Positions 21,713 through 32,747 of a stretch of DNA of 64,000 nt are shown piece after piece. The translations under genes and the position numbers were made by a program. Numbering within the stretch: position 1 is the stretch's first letter; each line of letters begins with the position of its first letter. Source of the DNA: Sinotaia quadrata. Lineage: Eukaryota > Mollusca > Gastropoda > Architaenioglossa > Viviparidae. The stretch is from the NCBI GenBank assembly GCA_028829895.1, contig CM054180.1:100130635-100194634 (forward strand), given 5' to 3'. The notes under the pieces are model-generated. The model saw nothing but the letters and a program-made list of their open reading frames with translations, made no database searches and was not told the origin of the DNA.

Positions 21713-21884
21713 TTTTATTTTTTAATTTTTTTTTTACATATAAAGGTATTTATATAATGTAAAATTATTTCTTATTTCTTTAAATAAACAAACTATAATT
21801 TGTTTTACATAACTATGAAGAGGTTACATAAGCTATTTTTTGAAAAATTTATATACATGATATATTTCTTCTTTAGGTAATGAA

Positions 21885-23558
21885 ATGGAATTGGCCATAA
21901 GATATAGCAAAATTAAACCCGATGTATTTTGCTACATCTACGGCGAATACACCATTGTTGCTAACAGGAATACAGCAACAGGTTTTACCATGCTTATCAT
22001 GCTTACTATGCTTTATGTATTAGTTTGGTACTAAACTTGGTGATCAGGATAAAGTTTGGGCGCCACACATGGTATGCAAGACATTAACCGAGAATCTTCG
22101 TCGTTGGACCAAGGGTAAGAAGAGTTGTATGAAGTTTGGAATTCCTATGGTTTGGAGGGAACCGACAAACCATGTCACTGACTGCTACTTCTGCGCTATT
22201 GATGTGACTGGCATTAACAGAAAAATCCGGAACAGCCTTAAGTATCCTGATCTTGCATCAGCACGTCATCCAGTAGTTCATTGTGATGAAATTCCAGTAC
22301 CTGTCCCTGGAGAACTTACCGACATTAGTGAAGAAGATTTCTCTAAGTTGAAGAATATGAAGAAGAAGAAGAATTAGTGGTTCTTGATGATGATTTTCTA
22401 AATCCTTTCTCGCAAAAGGAGCTAAATGATCTAGTTCGTGATCTCAGCTTGTCAAAGTCATCTGCTGAACAGTTGGCATCCAGATTGAGGGAAAAAACGT
22501 CCTTTCTGACAGTGTTCGCATCACCTGCTACCGCAACAGACATCAAGAGTACCTCAGTTTTATTCTCTACAGAGAAGGACCTGGTGTACTGTACAGATAT
22601 TGCGCAGTTTCTGAACAAGCTTGGAGTGCCACAGTATAAACCTGAAGATTGGAGATTGTTCATTGACAGCAGCAAGTGATCACTGAAATGTGTTCTACTA
22701 CACAATGGTAACCAGTTTGCCTCTGTACCTCTAGCTCACTCGACTACACTGAAAGAGAAGTACGAAACGGTGAAGTATTTGCTGGAGAAAATTCGTTATG
22801 ATCAGCATGGATGGTTACTTTGTGTTGACCTGTAGATGGTAAACTTTTTGTTGGGACAACAGTCTGGATTCACCAAGTACCCGTGCTTTCTGTGCATGTG
22901 GGATAGTAGGGACAAAGCACAGCATTACACGAAGCAGGATTGGCCTGTACGGGAGGTATTGGTACCGTGCAAAGCAAGGTGGACAGGGACAAGATACTTT
23001 TCCCACCGCTGCACATTAAGCTTGGCTTAATTAATCAAACAGGTCACCAAAGCTCTGGACAAGGATGGTTGCTGTTTCGCTTACTTGTACCATGCTTTTC
23101 CAGGGTTGACCATTGAGAAGTTGAAAGCTGGCATTTTTGATAGTCCACAACTCCGTAAGCTAATCAGAGATCCAGAGTTTGAAAACTCAATGAATGAAGT
23201 GGAACTGGAAGCGAGGAAGGCTTTTGCTTTGGTCGTGAAAAACTTTCTTGGCAACAATAAGGCCAGGAACTACGCAGAGCTTGTTGCCAATATGCTGACT
23301 GCTGTCAAAAACCTTGGATGCAACATGAACATCAAAATACATTACTTATTCTCACATATGGATCAGTTTCCTGAAAATCTGGGATCAATGAGCGACGAGC
23401 AAGAGGAGAGATTTCATCAGGATATGAAAGAGATGGAAACCAGGTATCAGGGACGCTGGGATGCAGTCATGATGGCTGATTACTGTTGGACTCTAAAGAG
23501 AGACATTCCTACTGCTGAGTATTCTAGAAGTTGAAAGAGACGGAAGTTCATGCCCTGA
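21885..23558 (+). pseudogene. Decayed member of a multicopy uncharacterised invertebrate protein family
   Basis: Successive frames read ELAIRYSKIKPDVFCYIYGE, then VCKTLTENLRRWTKGKK, KFGIPMVWREPTNHVTDCYF, VHCDEIPVPVPGEL, FLNPFSQKELNDLVRDLSLS, LLGQQSGFTKYPCFLCMWDS, VDRDKILFPPLHIKLG, LDKDGCCFAYLYHAFPGLTI, and finally FSHMDQFPENLGSMSDEQEE and RYQGRWDAVMMADYCWTLKR. I recognise this order as a high-copy, function-unknown family from arthropod and other invertebrate genomes. Its N-terminal half normally carries several C-x2-C pairs. Here FCYIY and VCKTL have each lost one cysteine, while DCYFC and CFLC remain. Breaks include frameshifts near 22040, 22365 (in a GAA run), 22976 and 23040, a TGA at 22677, a TAG at 22833 and a TGA at 23532. 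The likely original stop is TGA 23556-23558. There are no introns. An AATAAA lies near 23653. I assign no function. The inverted-repeat flanks suggest it is, or travels with, the element's mobility gene. Confidence 0.85.
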
Positions 23559-23771
23559 ATTTTGAACAATGGTGACCTAATATTGAATTTATATGTACTT
23601 ACCGTTATCAATGTCTACTATTCAATGTACACTAATTGACTTTTGTAACATTTAATAAATAAATTGTGTTAGAAAACGATTTTTAAAAATTTAATTTAAT
23701 TTTTTTTTAATTTGAAAACCTATTTTGGAAGAGAAATATTAACAAAAAATGCCTAATAATGGAACAAAAAT

Positions 23772-23904
23772 GTAATCGATTTAGCAATAAGATCGGATTT
23801 TTTAAAATCGAATTAGCACAAAAACCTGACCTGATAAAAAAACCACTGATGTCATTTTCGAATTTAGCAGTGCAAAATTGTTCTAAATCAGTTAAAAAAA
23901 CTTA
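23772..23904. repeat. Right terminal inverted repeat of the transposon-like unit
   Basis: Its reverse complement matches 21580-21712. The most telling block is CCTGACCTGATAAAAAAACC against the left GATCAGGTCA segment. Confidence 0.68.
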
Positions 23905-23928
23905 GACAACTTAAAATTTTTCTTTGTG

Positions 23929-23954
23929 ACGCAGTCAATAAGTATTGACTGCGT
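23929..23954. other. Perfect 12-bp palindrome next to the right TIR
   Basis: ACGCAGTCAATA, two spacer bases, then TATTGACTGCGT. It lies about 25 bp outside the last clear TIR match. Confidence 0.85.
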
Positions 23955-23959
23955 ATTGT

Positions 23960-24487
23960 TAATTACAATTTTTAATTATCACTTTTAAGCTATCGTTCTA
24001 TATATTGTGAATTGTTATTATTACAAATAACATTTGCTCGTAAATTTTATTAATTATCTTTTCTTCATTATCCATCCTTTACTTAACATTGTTATTCTGT
24101 GATCATTATTTTTCTTCATACAATATAATATATTATCCACCCTTTCCGTTACGAAAAGATTGTAAATTTCGTAAAGTTTTCAATCGAATGAATATTTATT
24201 ATTTAATTGTTGTTAACTCTTCTATATGGTTCTTTTTGCGGGAGGGGGGACTTATTGTGTGTAGTTTATGTTTATTGTTTATTATCCTATCTATATGTTA
24301 TTATTCTTAATACTCTTGTAACTTATTATTTACATATTAGATTGTATTATTATCTATTATATTAATACAATAATAATAATATAAACATAACACCAGCATA
24401 ATAACAATATTAAATAGAAGTAGTAGCAATAGTATTACAAGTAATAATTTTGGGAGGGAGAGATTTTAAATTAGACTTTCAGATTTG
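23960..24487. other. Unassigned AT-rich DNA
   Basis: TATTAT-rich with small ATAATA clusters. No gene recognised. Confidence 0.4.
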
Positions 24488-24656
24488 AGTGTGTGTATGT
24501 GTGCGAGTGTGTGAGAGAGTATGTGTGAGTGTTTGTATATGTGTGTGTGTGTGAGTGTATATGTGAGTGTGTGTGTGTGTGCTTTGTGTGTGTGTACGTG
24601 TGTGTGTGTGTGTGAGTGAGTCTGTATGCGTATGTGTGTGTGTGTACGTGTGTGTT

Positions 24657-24687
<31 letters not shown>

Positions 24688-24691
24688 ACAC

Positions 24692-24722
<31 letters not shown>

Positions 24723-24762
24723 TGTGTGTGTACGTGTGTACGTGTGTGTGTGTGTACGTGTG

Positions 24763-24817
<55 letters not shown>

Positions 24818-24823
24818 GGTCCG
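24488..24823. repeat. Complex (TG)n microsatellite with GA, GC and TA interruptions
   Basis: About 335 bp of alternating purine-pyrimidine, including GTGCGTGCGTGCGTGCGTG near 24702. The cysteine/valine and threonine/histidine frames through it are artefacts. Confidence 0.97.
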
Positions 24824-25349
24824 TGAGCATGCAATCAGTGGAAACAGTGGCGGCAAATTAACTGACGATCGCGAAACACAACACTGAATAAATGAACTGT
24901 GCTTGTCAAATTTACACCTGATCGATAACACAAAGCAGACGTTGGACACAGCACCTGTTCATTTTAACCTTGGTTAAATGTAATTGAAAACCTTTTAAAT
25001 ACGACATTAAATACAGCATGTAATCGTGAAATTATGTTACCCGCAAGAAATAAGAGTGGTGATCTCCCTTTCTCCGCATTTCGTCCTGTTGTTTCCAAAT
25101 TAAAGAGAAAAAAAAATCGTTTTTCTGTTTGCTTATTGACCAAGCATTGTTAGTGCAGTACGATAGCGTGCACTTAAAGTGTTAGTGCAGTACCATGGCG
25201 TGCACTTAAAGTGTTAGATAAAGATGAGACCAAATGTCAATATACCAGCCGAGAAACAGTCAGACCAGAATAGACGAAGTAGACAAAAATAAAAGGCGGG
25301 TACTCTCGGATGTGGGTAGGGTGTCTGGGTAGATAGCCATTAAAGCAGT
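24824..25349. other. Unassigned DNA with a small duplication
   Basis: GTTAGTGCAGTAC and GGCGTGCACTTAAAGT recur at 25149-25185 and 25182-25216, a tandem pair of about 33 bp. No gene recognised. Confidence 0.5.
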
Positions 25350-25972
25350 GTGAAAATTATAAGTAGTGTGTCAGAATGTTATTATATAACATAAGTAGTG
25401 TGTCCGAATGTTATTATATAAAATACGTAGTGTAGTGTGTCCGAATATTATTATATAAAATACGCAGTGTGTCCGAATGTTATTATAAAATATGTAGTGT
25501 AGTGTGTCCGAATATTATAATATAATATAAAATAAGTTGTGTGTACGAATGTTACCGTGTAAAATAAGTAATGTGTCCGAATATTGCTGTGTACAATAAG
25601 TAGTGTGTCCGAATGTTGCTGTGTACAATAAGTAGTGTGTCCGAATGTTGCTGTGTACAATAAGTAGTGTGTCCGAATGTTGCTGTGTACAATAAGTAGT
25701 GTGTCCGAATGTTGCTGTGTACAATAAGTAGTGTGTCGGAATGTTGCTGTGTACAATAAGTAGTGTGTCCGAATGTTGCTGTGTACAATAAGTAGTGTGA
25801 CCTAATCTTACTGTACAAAATAAGAAATGTCCGAATGTTACTGTGTACAATAAGTAGTGTGACCTAATCTTACTGTATAAAATAAGAAATGTCCGAATGT
25901 TACTGTACAAAATAAGAAATGTGTCCGAGTATTACTGTATGAAATAAGTAGTGTGTCTGAATGTTACAGTAG
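25350..25972. repeat. 32-bp minisatellite, about 18 units, homogeneous centre and diverged edges
   Basis: AATAAGTAGTGTGTCCGAAT then GTTGCTGTGTAC. Units at about 25590-25790 are nearly identical. Outer units carry TATTATATAAAA or CTTACTGTA variants. This gradient suggests recent amplification in the middle. Confidence 0.95.
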
Positions 25973-26471
25973 TAACAGGCATGTCAGGTTAAATGAAAAA
26001 TCACACATCTGTATTACAAATTGACAATACATGAACAAGACATTCACTTATAAACAGAGTATCTCTAATTTATATTCTTATAATATGTGTGTATGTTTTC
26101 AGTCTTACTTCCATCAATCAAACTTTCCATATTTAACTATTGATTTGTGCCTTTATTTCTTTTTACTTGATTATCATTCATTTTCGTTATATTATTTACC
26201 TTCCATCTTCTTTACGTCAAGTCTATAGTTAACTGTCTTCCACTTCAATTCATTCCTCATCCCCCCTCCCATCCATCCATCCATCCATCCACCCATTCAT
26301 CCGTCCGTCCGTCATTCCATCCATTTCTTTATTAATATATTTGTCATTGCTTGATTATACTTTTTCTTTTCACGAACGTCAGTAACTTACGTCAGTAACT
26401 AAGAGCTCTCAGTTTCACTGCATTCATCATTCCGTTTGGGCTTATATTTCTTGGACAATAAATTTCACTAA
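25973..26471. other. Unassigned AT-rich DNA
   Basis: Contains a short CATC/CGTC run (26268-26315). No gene recognised. Confidence 0.4.
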
Positions 26472-26620
26472 TGTATATCACAATAAATACTTTCCCCTAT
26501 ATCTTACAATATTCTATAGTTATATTCTCTATTGCCAAGCATTGTTGTATATCACAATAAATACTTTCCACTAACGATATCTTACAGTATTCTATAGTTA
26601 TATTCTCTATTGCCAAGCAT
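26472..26620. repeat. About 74-bp tandem duplication
   Basis: TGTATATCACAATAAATACT through CTCTATTGCCAAGCAT occurs twice, 26 bp from the end of a Rep-A copy. Confidence 0.92.
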
Positions 26621-26646
26621 GCATTCAGCCAGCCATCCTTTCATAC

Positions 26647-27320
26647 TGTGACGCCAAAGCCATTTAGTTAATGATCATGATTGTTATTAGTTAATTAATC
26701 ATTCATAACTAATTACAAGTGATGAGAATCTTAATTTATATTATTAATAATTTTCCAGCAGATACTACTCATCTCTCTCACTTGGCGGATATGCGGGCGC
26801 TGTAAACGTTTTCTCTCTCCCACAACATTAAGACAACAATTACCGTCACACACTATTCTGTAGGTTGTAAACTTCTTACTAAAGGAGAAGACAAATCTGT
26901 CTTTAATCGATATTTAGTGAGCCCCATCCACCCACTTTCTTCTTAAACATAAAAGTATCAATATGTTTAAAAAGGTTAATAAATTTAACAATACATTTAT
27001 GAAATAAAAAATCAAATATACACACAATAAATACAGTGAAAATATTATTTGACATCAATATTTCCATGAAACCACATTCAATTAATTTCTATATTTCACA
27101 GTCTCATATCTTAAAATACAATTCAACAATAGTGTCAATACAAATCACAGGGTAGTTCTTATCAGAGAACATGAATGAAGTTATTAGAGATAAGCAATAA
27201 TAATTTTTACATAAACTGATTTAAGCGTGGTCTCAATAGTTTTTTGCATGTTTTGCAACAGTGTCACAATAGCAAAAATGCAAGAAATATTTCTAAATCC
27301 ATTCTCTCTCAACGTGGTCT
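26647..27320 (-). repeat. Rep-A copy 6, 3' end plus internally deleted 5' part
   Basis: The minus strand ends TTTGGCGTCACA at 26647. It matches copy 1 back through GGAGAAGAC, GCGCTGTAAACG and CTCTATTGC-type blocks. Near 27280 it jumps to AAGAAATATTTCTAAATCCA, which matches the Rep-A 5' half in copy 4 (near 35190). About 700 bp of the middle is therefore missing. Confidence 0.78.
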
Positions 27321-27865
27321 CAACAGCATTTTCAGTACAAGAAAAGCACTTGATAATAAGAATTGCATACAAATCCCGGACATTACTCACAAAGCTATGT
27401 TTTTCATCAAGTCGGCGTTGATTTCCCAGGCAGTAAATTAGAACTTTCTCTTTGTTCGCATTGTAATTTAATTCAATTGAAAACCAATCCTGTATTTATT
27501 GGTTTTTCATTGCCAATAAAGTATTAATATATGTGCTGTTTAATTCATCTAATTAAATTTTATTATTTTTTTCAAAAAACACTAAAGCCCAGCATTCTTT
27601 TATTTCCATGGCAATATAACACGAACACTCACTTCATTCACGTTTTAATTTTGTTTGGTTTGTTTAATTTAAGTTAACCTAATTCTAATCGAATTCGTTA
27701 ATTCAAGCAAGTTCAGCATTCATTTACTTTCATGACTGTAAAACGGGATATTCATATTATTTATGTTTCTTTATTATATTTTTTAAGTTTAAGGCATCTT
27801 TGCTTTACCCAAACTTTACGGCATATATTACTGATGTGCCTAACTACTGATTTCAAAATGGTGAC
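27321..27865. other. Unassigned AT-rich DNA
   Basis: No gene or repeat recognised. Confidence 0.35.
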
Positions 27866-28032
27866 GATGTGGACAACGCAGACAACGTTTGGACTGACAA
27901 AGCCTCAGGACGGACTCAGACAACGTTCGGACTGACAAAGCCTCAGGACGGACTCTGACAATGTTCAGGTTGACAAAACCTCAGGACGGACACAGACAAC
28001 GTTCGGGCTGACAAAACCTCAGGACGAAGTCA
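27866..28032. repeat. About 38-bp minisatellite, 4 units
   Basis: GACAAAGCCTCAGGACGGAC then TCAGACAACGTTCGGACT. It has higher GC than its surroundings. Confidence 0.93.
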
Positions 28033-28097
28033 AGAGTTTCGATGTAATCCATGTTTCAGTTGATTCAGCCAAAGTTTTACTTTAAATTATTCTAATG

Positions 28098-28625
28098 ATG
28101 TTTCAATTTATTCTGTAATTGTTCAAATTATTCTGTAATTGCTTCATTTTATTCTGTAATTGTTTCAATTTATTCTATAATTGTTTCAATTTATTCTATA
28201 ATTGTTTCAATTTATTCTATAAATTCTTCAATTTATTCTATAAGTGTTTCAATTTATTCTATAAATTCTTCAATGTATTTTATAATTGTTTCAATTTATT
28301 CTATAAATTCTTCAATTTATTCTATAAGTGTTTCAATTTATTCTATAAATCCTTCAATGTATTTTATAATTGTTTCAATTTATTTTATAATTGTTTCAAT
28401 TTATTCTATAATTGTTTCAATTTATTTTATAAATTCTTCAATATATTCTCTAATTTTCTCACATATCCACAATTGTTTCAATTTATTCTGTTAATGCTTC
28501 AATTTATTTTGCAATTGTTTCTATTTATTCTGTTACTGATTCGATTTTGTTCTGAAATTTTTCAAATTTATTTTGCAGTTGTTTCAATTTATTCTCTTAA
28601 TATTTCAATTTATTTTATGAATCTT
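28098..28625. repeat. 21-bp minisatellite, about 25 units
   Basis: TTTCAATTTATTCTATAATTG with point variants. A 21-bp unit keeps all frames open. The apparent 177-residue phenylalanine/asparagine-rich protein at 28119-28652 is a by-product. Confidence 0.95.
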
Positions 28626-28709
28626 TTATGTATTTCGCGCAGTGTTTGTTAGCGATTGAAATAATTATTTTAGAGATGTTTGATCGTTTTCTGCTCGCAA
28701 GTTTGACAT

Positions 28710-29160
28710 CACGTCTTGTTTCACAAAGACGTAAACATATTTATCTTGTTTCACAAATACGTAAAGCATATTTATCTTGTTTCACAAATCCGTAAAGCAT
28801 ATTTATCTTGTTTCACAAAGACGTAAACATATTTATCTTGTTTCATAAAGACTAAAGCATATTTATCTTGTTTCATAAAGACGTAAATATATTTATCTTG
28901 TTTCACAAAGACGTAAAGCATATTCACATTGTTTCACAAAGACGTAAAGCATATTCACATTGTTTCACAAATACGTAAAGCATATTTATCTTGTTTCACA
29001 AATACGTAAAGCATATTTATCTTGTTTCACAAATACGTAAAGCATATTTATCTTTTTTTTTTTACAAAGACGTAAAGCATATTCACATTGTTTCACAAAG
29101 ACGTAAAGCATATTTATCTTTTATTTTTCACAAAGACATAAAGCATATTTTTGTCTTTGC
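28710..29160. repeat. 31-bp minisatellite, about 14 units
   Basis: TATTTATCTTGTTTCACAAA then GACGTAAAGCA. Unit types with CACATTG in place of TATCTTG are interspersed. Confidence 0.94.
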
Positions 29161-29282
29161 ATAGTTGTGCAAACATTTGCCAACTATATTTATCTTCTTT
29201 AACCGGGTGCATTTCTCTCTCTCTGCACTTCTATATACATATACCTATATACATTAACTAGGACCTGCTCGCCGTTCTAAGT

Positions 29283-29970
29283 TATCAAACGGTGTAGTTG
29301 TAGATAAATAAGATTATAATTATGTTGTTTTGTGTATTTATACTTGTAGTTGTAGATAAATAAGAATACAGTTATGTTGTTTTGTGTATTTATACTTGTA
29401 GTTGTAGATAAATAAGATTATAATTATGTTGTTTTGTGTATTTATACTTGTAGTTGTAGATAAATAAGAATACAGTTATGTTGTTTTGTGTATTTATACT
29501 TGTAGTTGTAGATAAATAAGATTATAATTATGTTGTTTTGTGTATTTATACTTGTAGTTGTAGATAAATAAGATTATAATTATGTTGTTTTGTGTATTTA
29601 TACTTGTAGTTGTAGATAAATAAGAATATAATTATGTTGTTTTGTGTATTTATACTTGTAGTTGTAGATAAATAAGAATATAATTATGTTGTTTTGTGTA
29701 TTTATACGTGTAGTTGTAGATAAATAAGAATATAATTATGTTGTTTTGTGTATTTATACGTGTAGTTGTAGATAAATAAGAATATAATTATGGTGTTTTG
29801 TGTATTTATACTTGTAGATAAATAAGAATATAATTATGTTGTTTTGTGTATTTATACTTGTAGTTGTAGATAAATAAGAATATAATTATGTTGTTTTGTG
29901 TATTTATACTTGTAGTTGTAGATAAATAAGAATATACTTATGTTGTTTTGTGTATTTATACTTGTATATG
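29283..29970. repeat. About 51-bp minisatellite, 13 units, alternating variants at its left end
   Basis: TAGTTGTAGATAAATAAGA then ATTATGTTGTTTTGTGTATT. The first four units alternate AGATTATAATT and AGAATACAGTT, a dimeric 102-bp period. Later units are uniform AGAATATAATT. Confidence 0.95.
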
Positions 29971-31057
29971 AAAAATATTTTTTAATTGTGTGTGTGTACA
30001 GATGTTTACGTGAAAGAAATATTTATAACTGTATTTGACTTATATACATTATGCAAAATAACTTGTTAATATAAAACTGTGCTATACTATATCTTACATT
30101 TTTTTGTATATTGCATGTGTTACGTTACGTTGCTTTGTATTGTATTGTAACTGTGCCATATATCGTATATAATCATATTATATGTGATGTGATGTGATGT
30201 TCCACCATTCGTCTTTGTTATTTTATATATATTTCAGTTTTACACTGAGACGAAAATATTTAAGAAAACAGCAGATCTCTTTTAATGTGCTAATACATGG
30301 AATAGTTACTTAAATCCAAATACACCAAGTTAAATGAAAGAAGTGAAATATGAATAAAGTTAATAAGTTGTGCAGAGGAAACGTAAAGGATTTAATCAGA
30401 GACTAGAAAAGTGCATATGTATTGGAGATATATTGGATCCTTTAAACAGTTATTTGCATTGACATTTCCAAAGATTGATAATTATTCAAAAAGTAGATTT
30501 TCAAACTTGTAGCGTTGTAATTGTTCATTGTAGAAAACTAGTACACTCATCTCTAATGCAAAGTTCACTAACTATATAATCTTAGTATTCTTGTTTATTA
30601 TTTTATTTCTGATCAGATGTGTCATTTACTCAGATCTTGAGCGAATGAATCCCATAGTGTTAATATCTTAAATCGGTCCCAATATGCAAAACATTAAAAT
30701 TAAAAATAATGCTTCCAATCAAATGAATTATTACGATAGTACAGTATTATACGTTGCCACAAATCTAGAGAAACATAAAAAGTTACAGCACGGTTGGAAA
30801 CATCTCAATTTGGTACTGAAACGTATAAAATTATATGATGACTTTTACAGTCAATCAATTATCGCTTTCAAATAGGGTTTGCTTTACCTTGCTTCAAATC
30901 CCACTTTACTCGAAATTTATAGCACATTTAAACTGTTCGCTGTCTACATAAACATATAATGATAAACTGGAATGTATTCATTTTACGACAAATTGATAGA
31001 TTTGGCAACCGAGAAGAATCAATGACAGCAATAGCTGTCCAAACGACGTAAGCCAGT
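29971..31057. other. 1.1 kb unassigned AT-rich DNA
   Basis: Holds a small GTGATGTGATGT run near 30184. No gene recognised. Confidence 0.4.
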
Positions 31058-32466
31058 TGTGGCGGAGTAAATTTGCCTATCCGAATTTCTAAACTTAATT
31101 GTATAAAAATTGTCAAATTGTTGAAGCTACCCGACCTCGGGCACTCTTTATGATAGCATTTTTGGTAAGTGTCAGAGTTGGAAGTAAGCAACTCAAGTTG
31201 AGAATATGCTTGAAATAAATGATAATGCAATGCAAACCAGTTCCAACTGGACGAGTAGTTTTTATTCCAATGGTTAATGTTTACGAGAAAGAGACCAGCC
31301 AATGGGCTGAGATTAAAAGTTTACCTCCTGTAGAGAATTTTATTGTCTAATCACTTGAATTTGGTGTGGCAAGAAATCAGGTCATGAAAAGCGGCCGTTA
31401 TCTGAATGGTGAGTTAATGCCTGATTGAGAGAGAATGGACTTAGAAATATTTCGTGCATTTTGCTATTGATATGTTTATGCTTGTATTTTATTTAGAGAT
31501 ACATTTTGTGAGTAGACTATTATTTCAACAAATTGTGAACTATGATGCTTATATGTGGTATGCCTAGCACTTAACATTGTTTCTAGTGAACCCACTCATA
31601 AAACTATTACGCTGTATTTATTATGCTGTATGCATGTATCAGGCTAAAAATACTGTTGCAGGAATCTGTAAGTTGAAACTTGAATGTAAGAAAGAATGGA
31701 ATTAAAATGGAATAAACTGTAAACTTAGCATGTGTTCCCTGATTGTAGTTTTTCAGTGAAAAAGCAGCCTTTCCTTTTCTAATCAGAACTCCTGATTCAC
31801 TGATTATAGACTGCTACAACCATAGTATACGCGAGAAGTGTCTCTCACTGTGTGTAAGTGTTAGAAATGTATTGCACTCCATTGATTTGTGGTGGCAAAG
31901 TGTGCTGACCACATCAAACAATTTCTGGGACAAGAAAGTTACTGGAAATTGCTATAATTGCTATTCTGCTTGAGGGAACTTTTACGGCAGAGTGCCAGAT
32001 TATTATCATTGAGAGAATAGCAGCGAATCAATGTTCTACAACATGAAGAGGGAAACACATGGAATTGATGTGAGCAATAACTTATGACTTTGTTACAAAA
32101 GCACGTGAAAGACTATTGAACAGTGCCTAAATTAGGTTAAGTAGAAACTATTATCACTTATCTCTAATAACTCTGATAAGAACTATCCTGTGATTTGTAT
32201 TGACACTAATCTATTGAACTGTGTATTAGGATATAAGATGCATACACATTACAATTATTTGAATGTGGTTTCATGGAAATACTGATATGTAATCTTTTTC
32301 ATTGTATTTGTTATATGTATATATGATTGTTGATTTAATAAATTTATTGACCTTCTTACACATATTGATAACCGTATGCTGGAGAAGAAAGTGGGTGGAT
32401 GGGGTCTCACTAAATATAGATTAAAACGGATTGTCTTCTCCTTTAGTAAGAAGTTTTCCACCTTAT
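31058..32466 (+). repeat. Rep-A copy 2 (most complete, 3' end missing)
   Basis: It begins TGTGGCGGAGTAAATTTGCC at 31058. The same start is seen inverted at 35573 (TGTGGTGGAG) and 61306 (TGTAGCAGAT), with unrelated flanks, so this is a real terminus. It aligns with copies 3 and 4 up to about 31800 and with copy 1 from about 31600 on. It stops near 32466, about 170 bp short of the TCACA end. Total family length is about 1.5-1.6 kb. An AATAAA lies near 32337, where an LTR polyadenylation signal could be. No coding capacity. Confidence 0.82.
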
Positions 32467-32747
32467 AGGCTTCATTTATCGTCCCATTATGTCTTGTGTG
32501 TAATAGTTATAGGCTTCATTCACCATGGGAGTCTGGGGTGGTGGTGGATTAGAGCTAGATATTAATTATGTGTTTATCCTAAGGCTAGACGCGTGACATG
32601 CCAACTTCGTTGTGCGTCCTTGCACCTGTTTATTATTTGACGCATGACTGAGAAATGAGGTTAGTTTCCAGAAAGCAGGCTGGTAATTAATCAACACTTT
32701 AATTTTCTCGTCTTTCTCTCCTTCTGCACTCACACGTAACAATACAT

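Larger units (their letters stand above)
21580..23925 (+). mobile_element. TIR-bounded DNA-transposon-like unit carrying a broken gene
   Basis: Long imperfect inverted repeats of about 130 bp flank a single intron-free, plus-strand coding relic at 21885-23558. The outer limits are uncertain. The last clear matching pair is GCTAAG/GTCTAAG, and the true ends may lie 10-30 bp further out. I could not identify a target-site duplication. No known transposase signature (DDE/D spacing, hAT dimerisation, THAP) is evident in what can be read, so the superfamily is open. Confidence 0.62.

Noticed and set aside
24466..24949. Thr/His and Cys/Val repeat proteins
   Set aside because: A (TG)n microsatellite read in different frames.
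25515..25910. 131-codon minus-strand frame with repeated HSDTLLIVH-like peptide
   Set aside because: It is a translation of the 32-bp array, and overlapping frames give the same peptide shifted.
28119..28652. 177-codon open frame rich in Phe, Asn, Tyr and Cys
   Set aside because: Entirely within a 21-bp minisatellite; a unit divisible by three keeps the frame open without selection.
30928..31302. 124-codon minus-strand frame
   Set aside because: It crosses the start of Rep-A copy 2. The homologous parts of other copies are not open, so it is chance.
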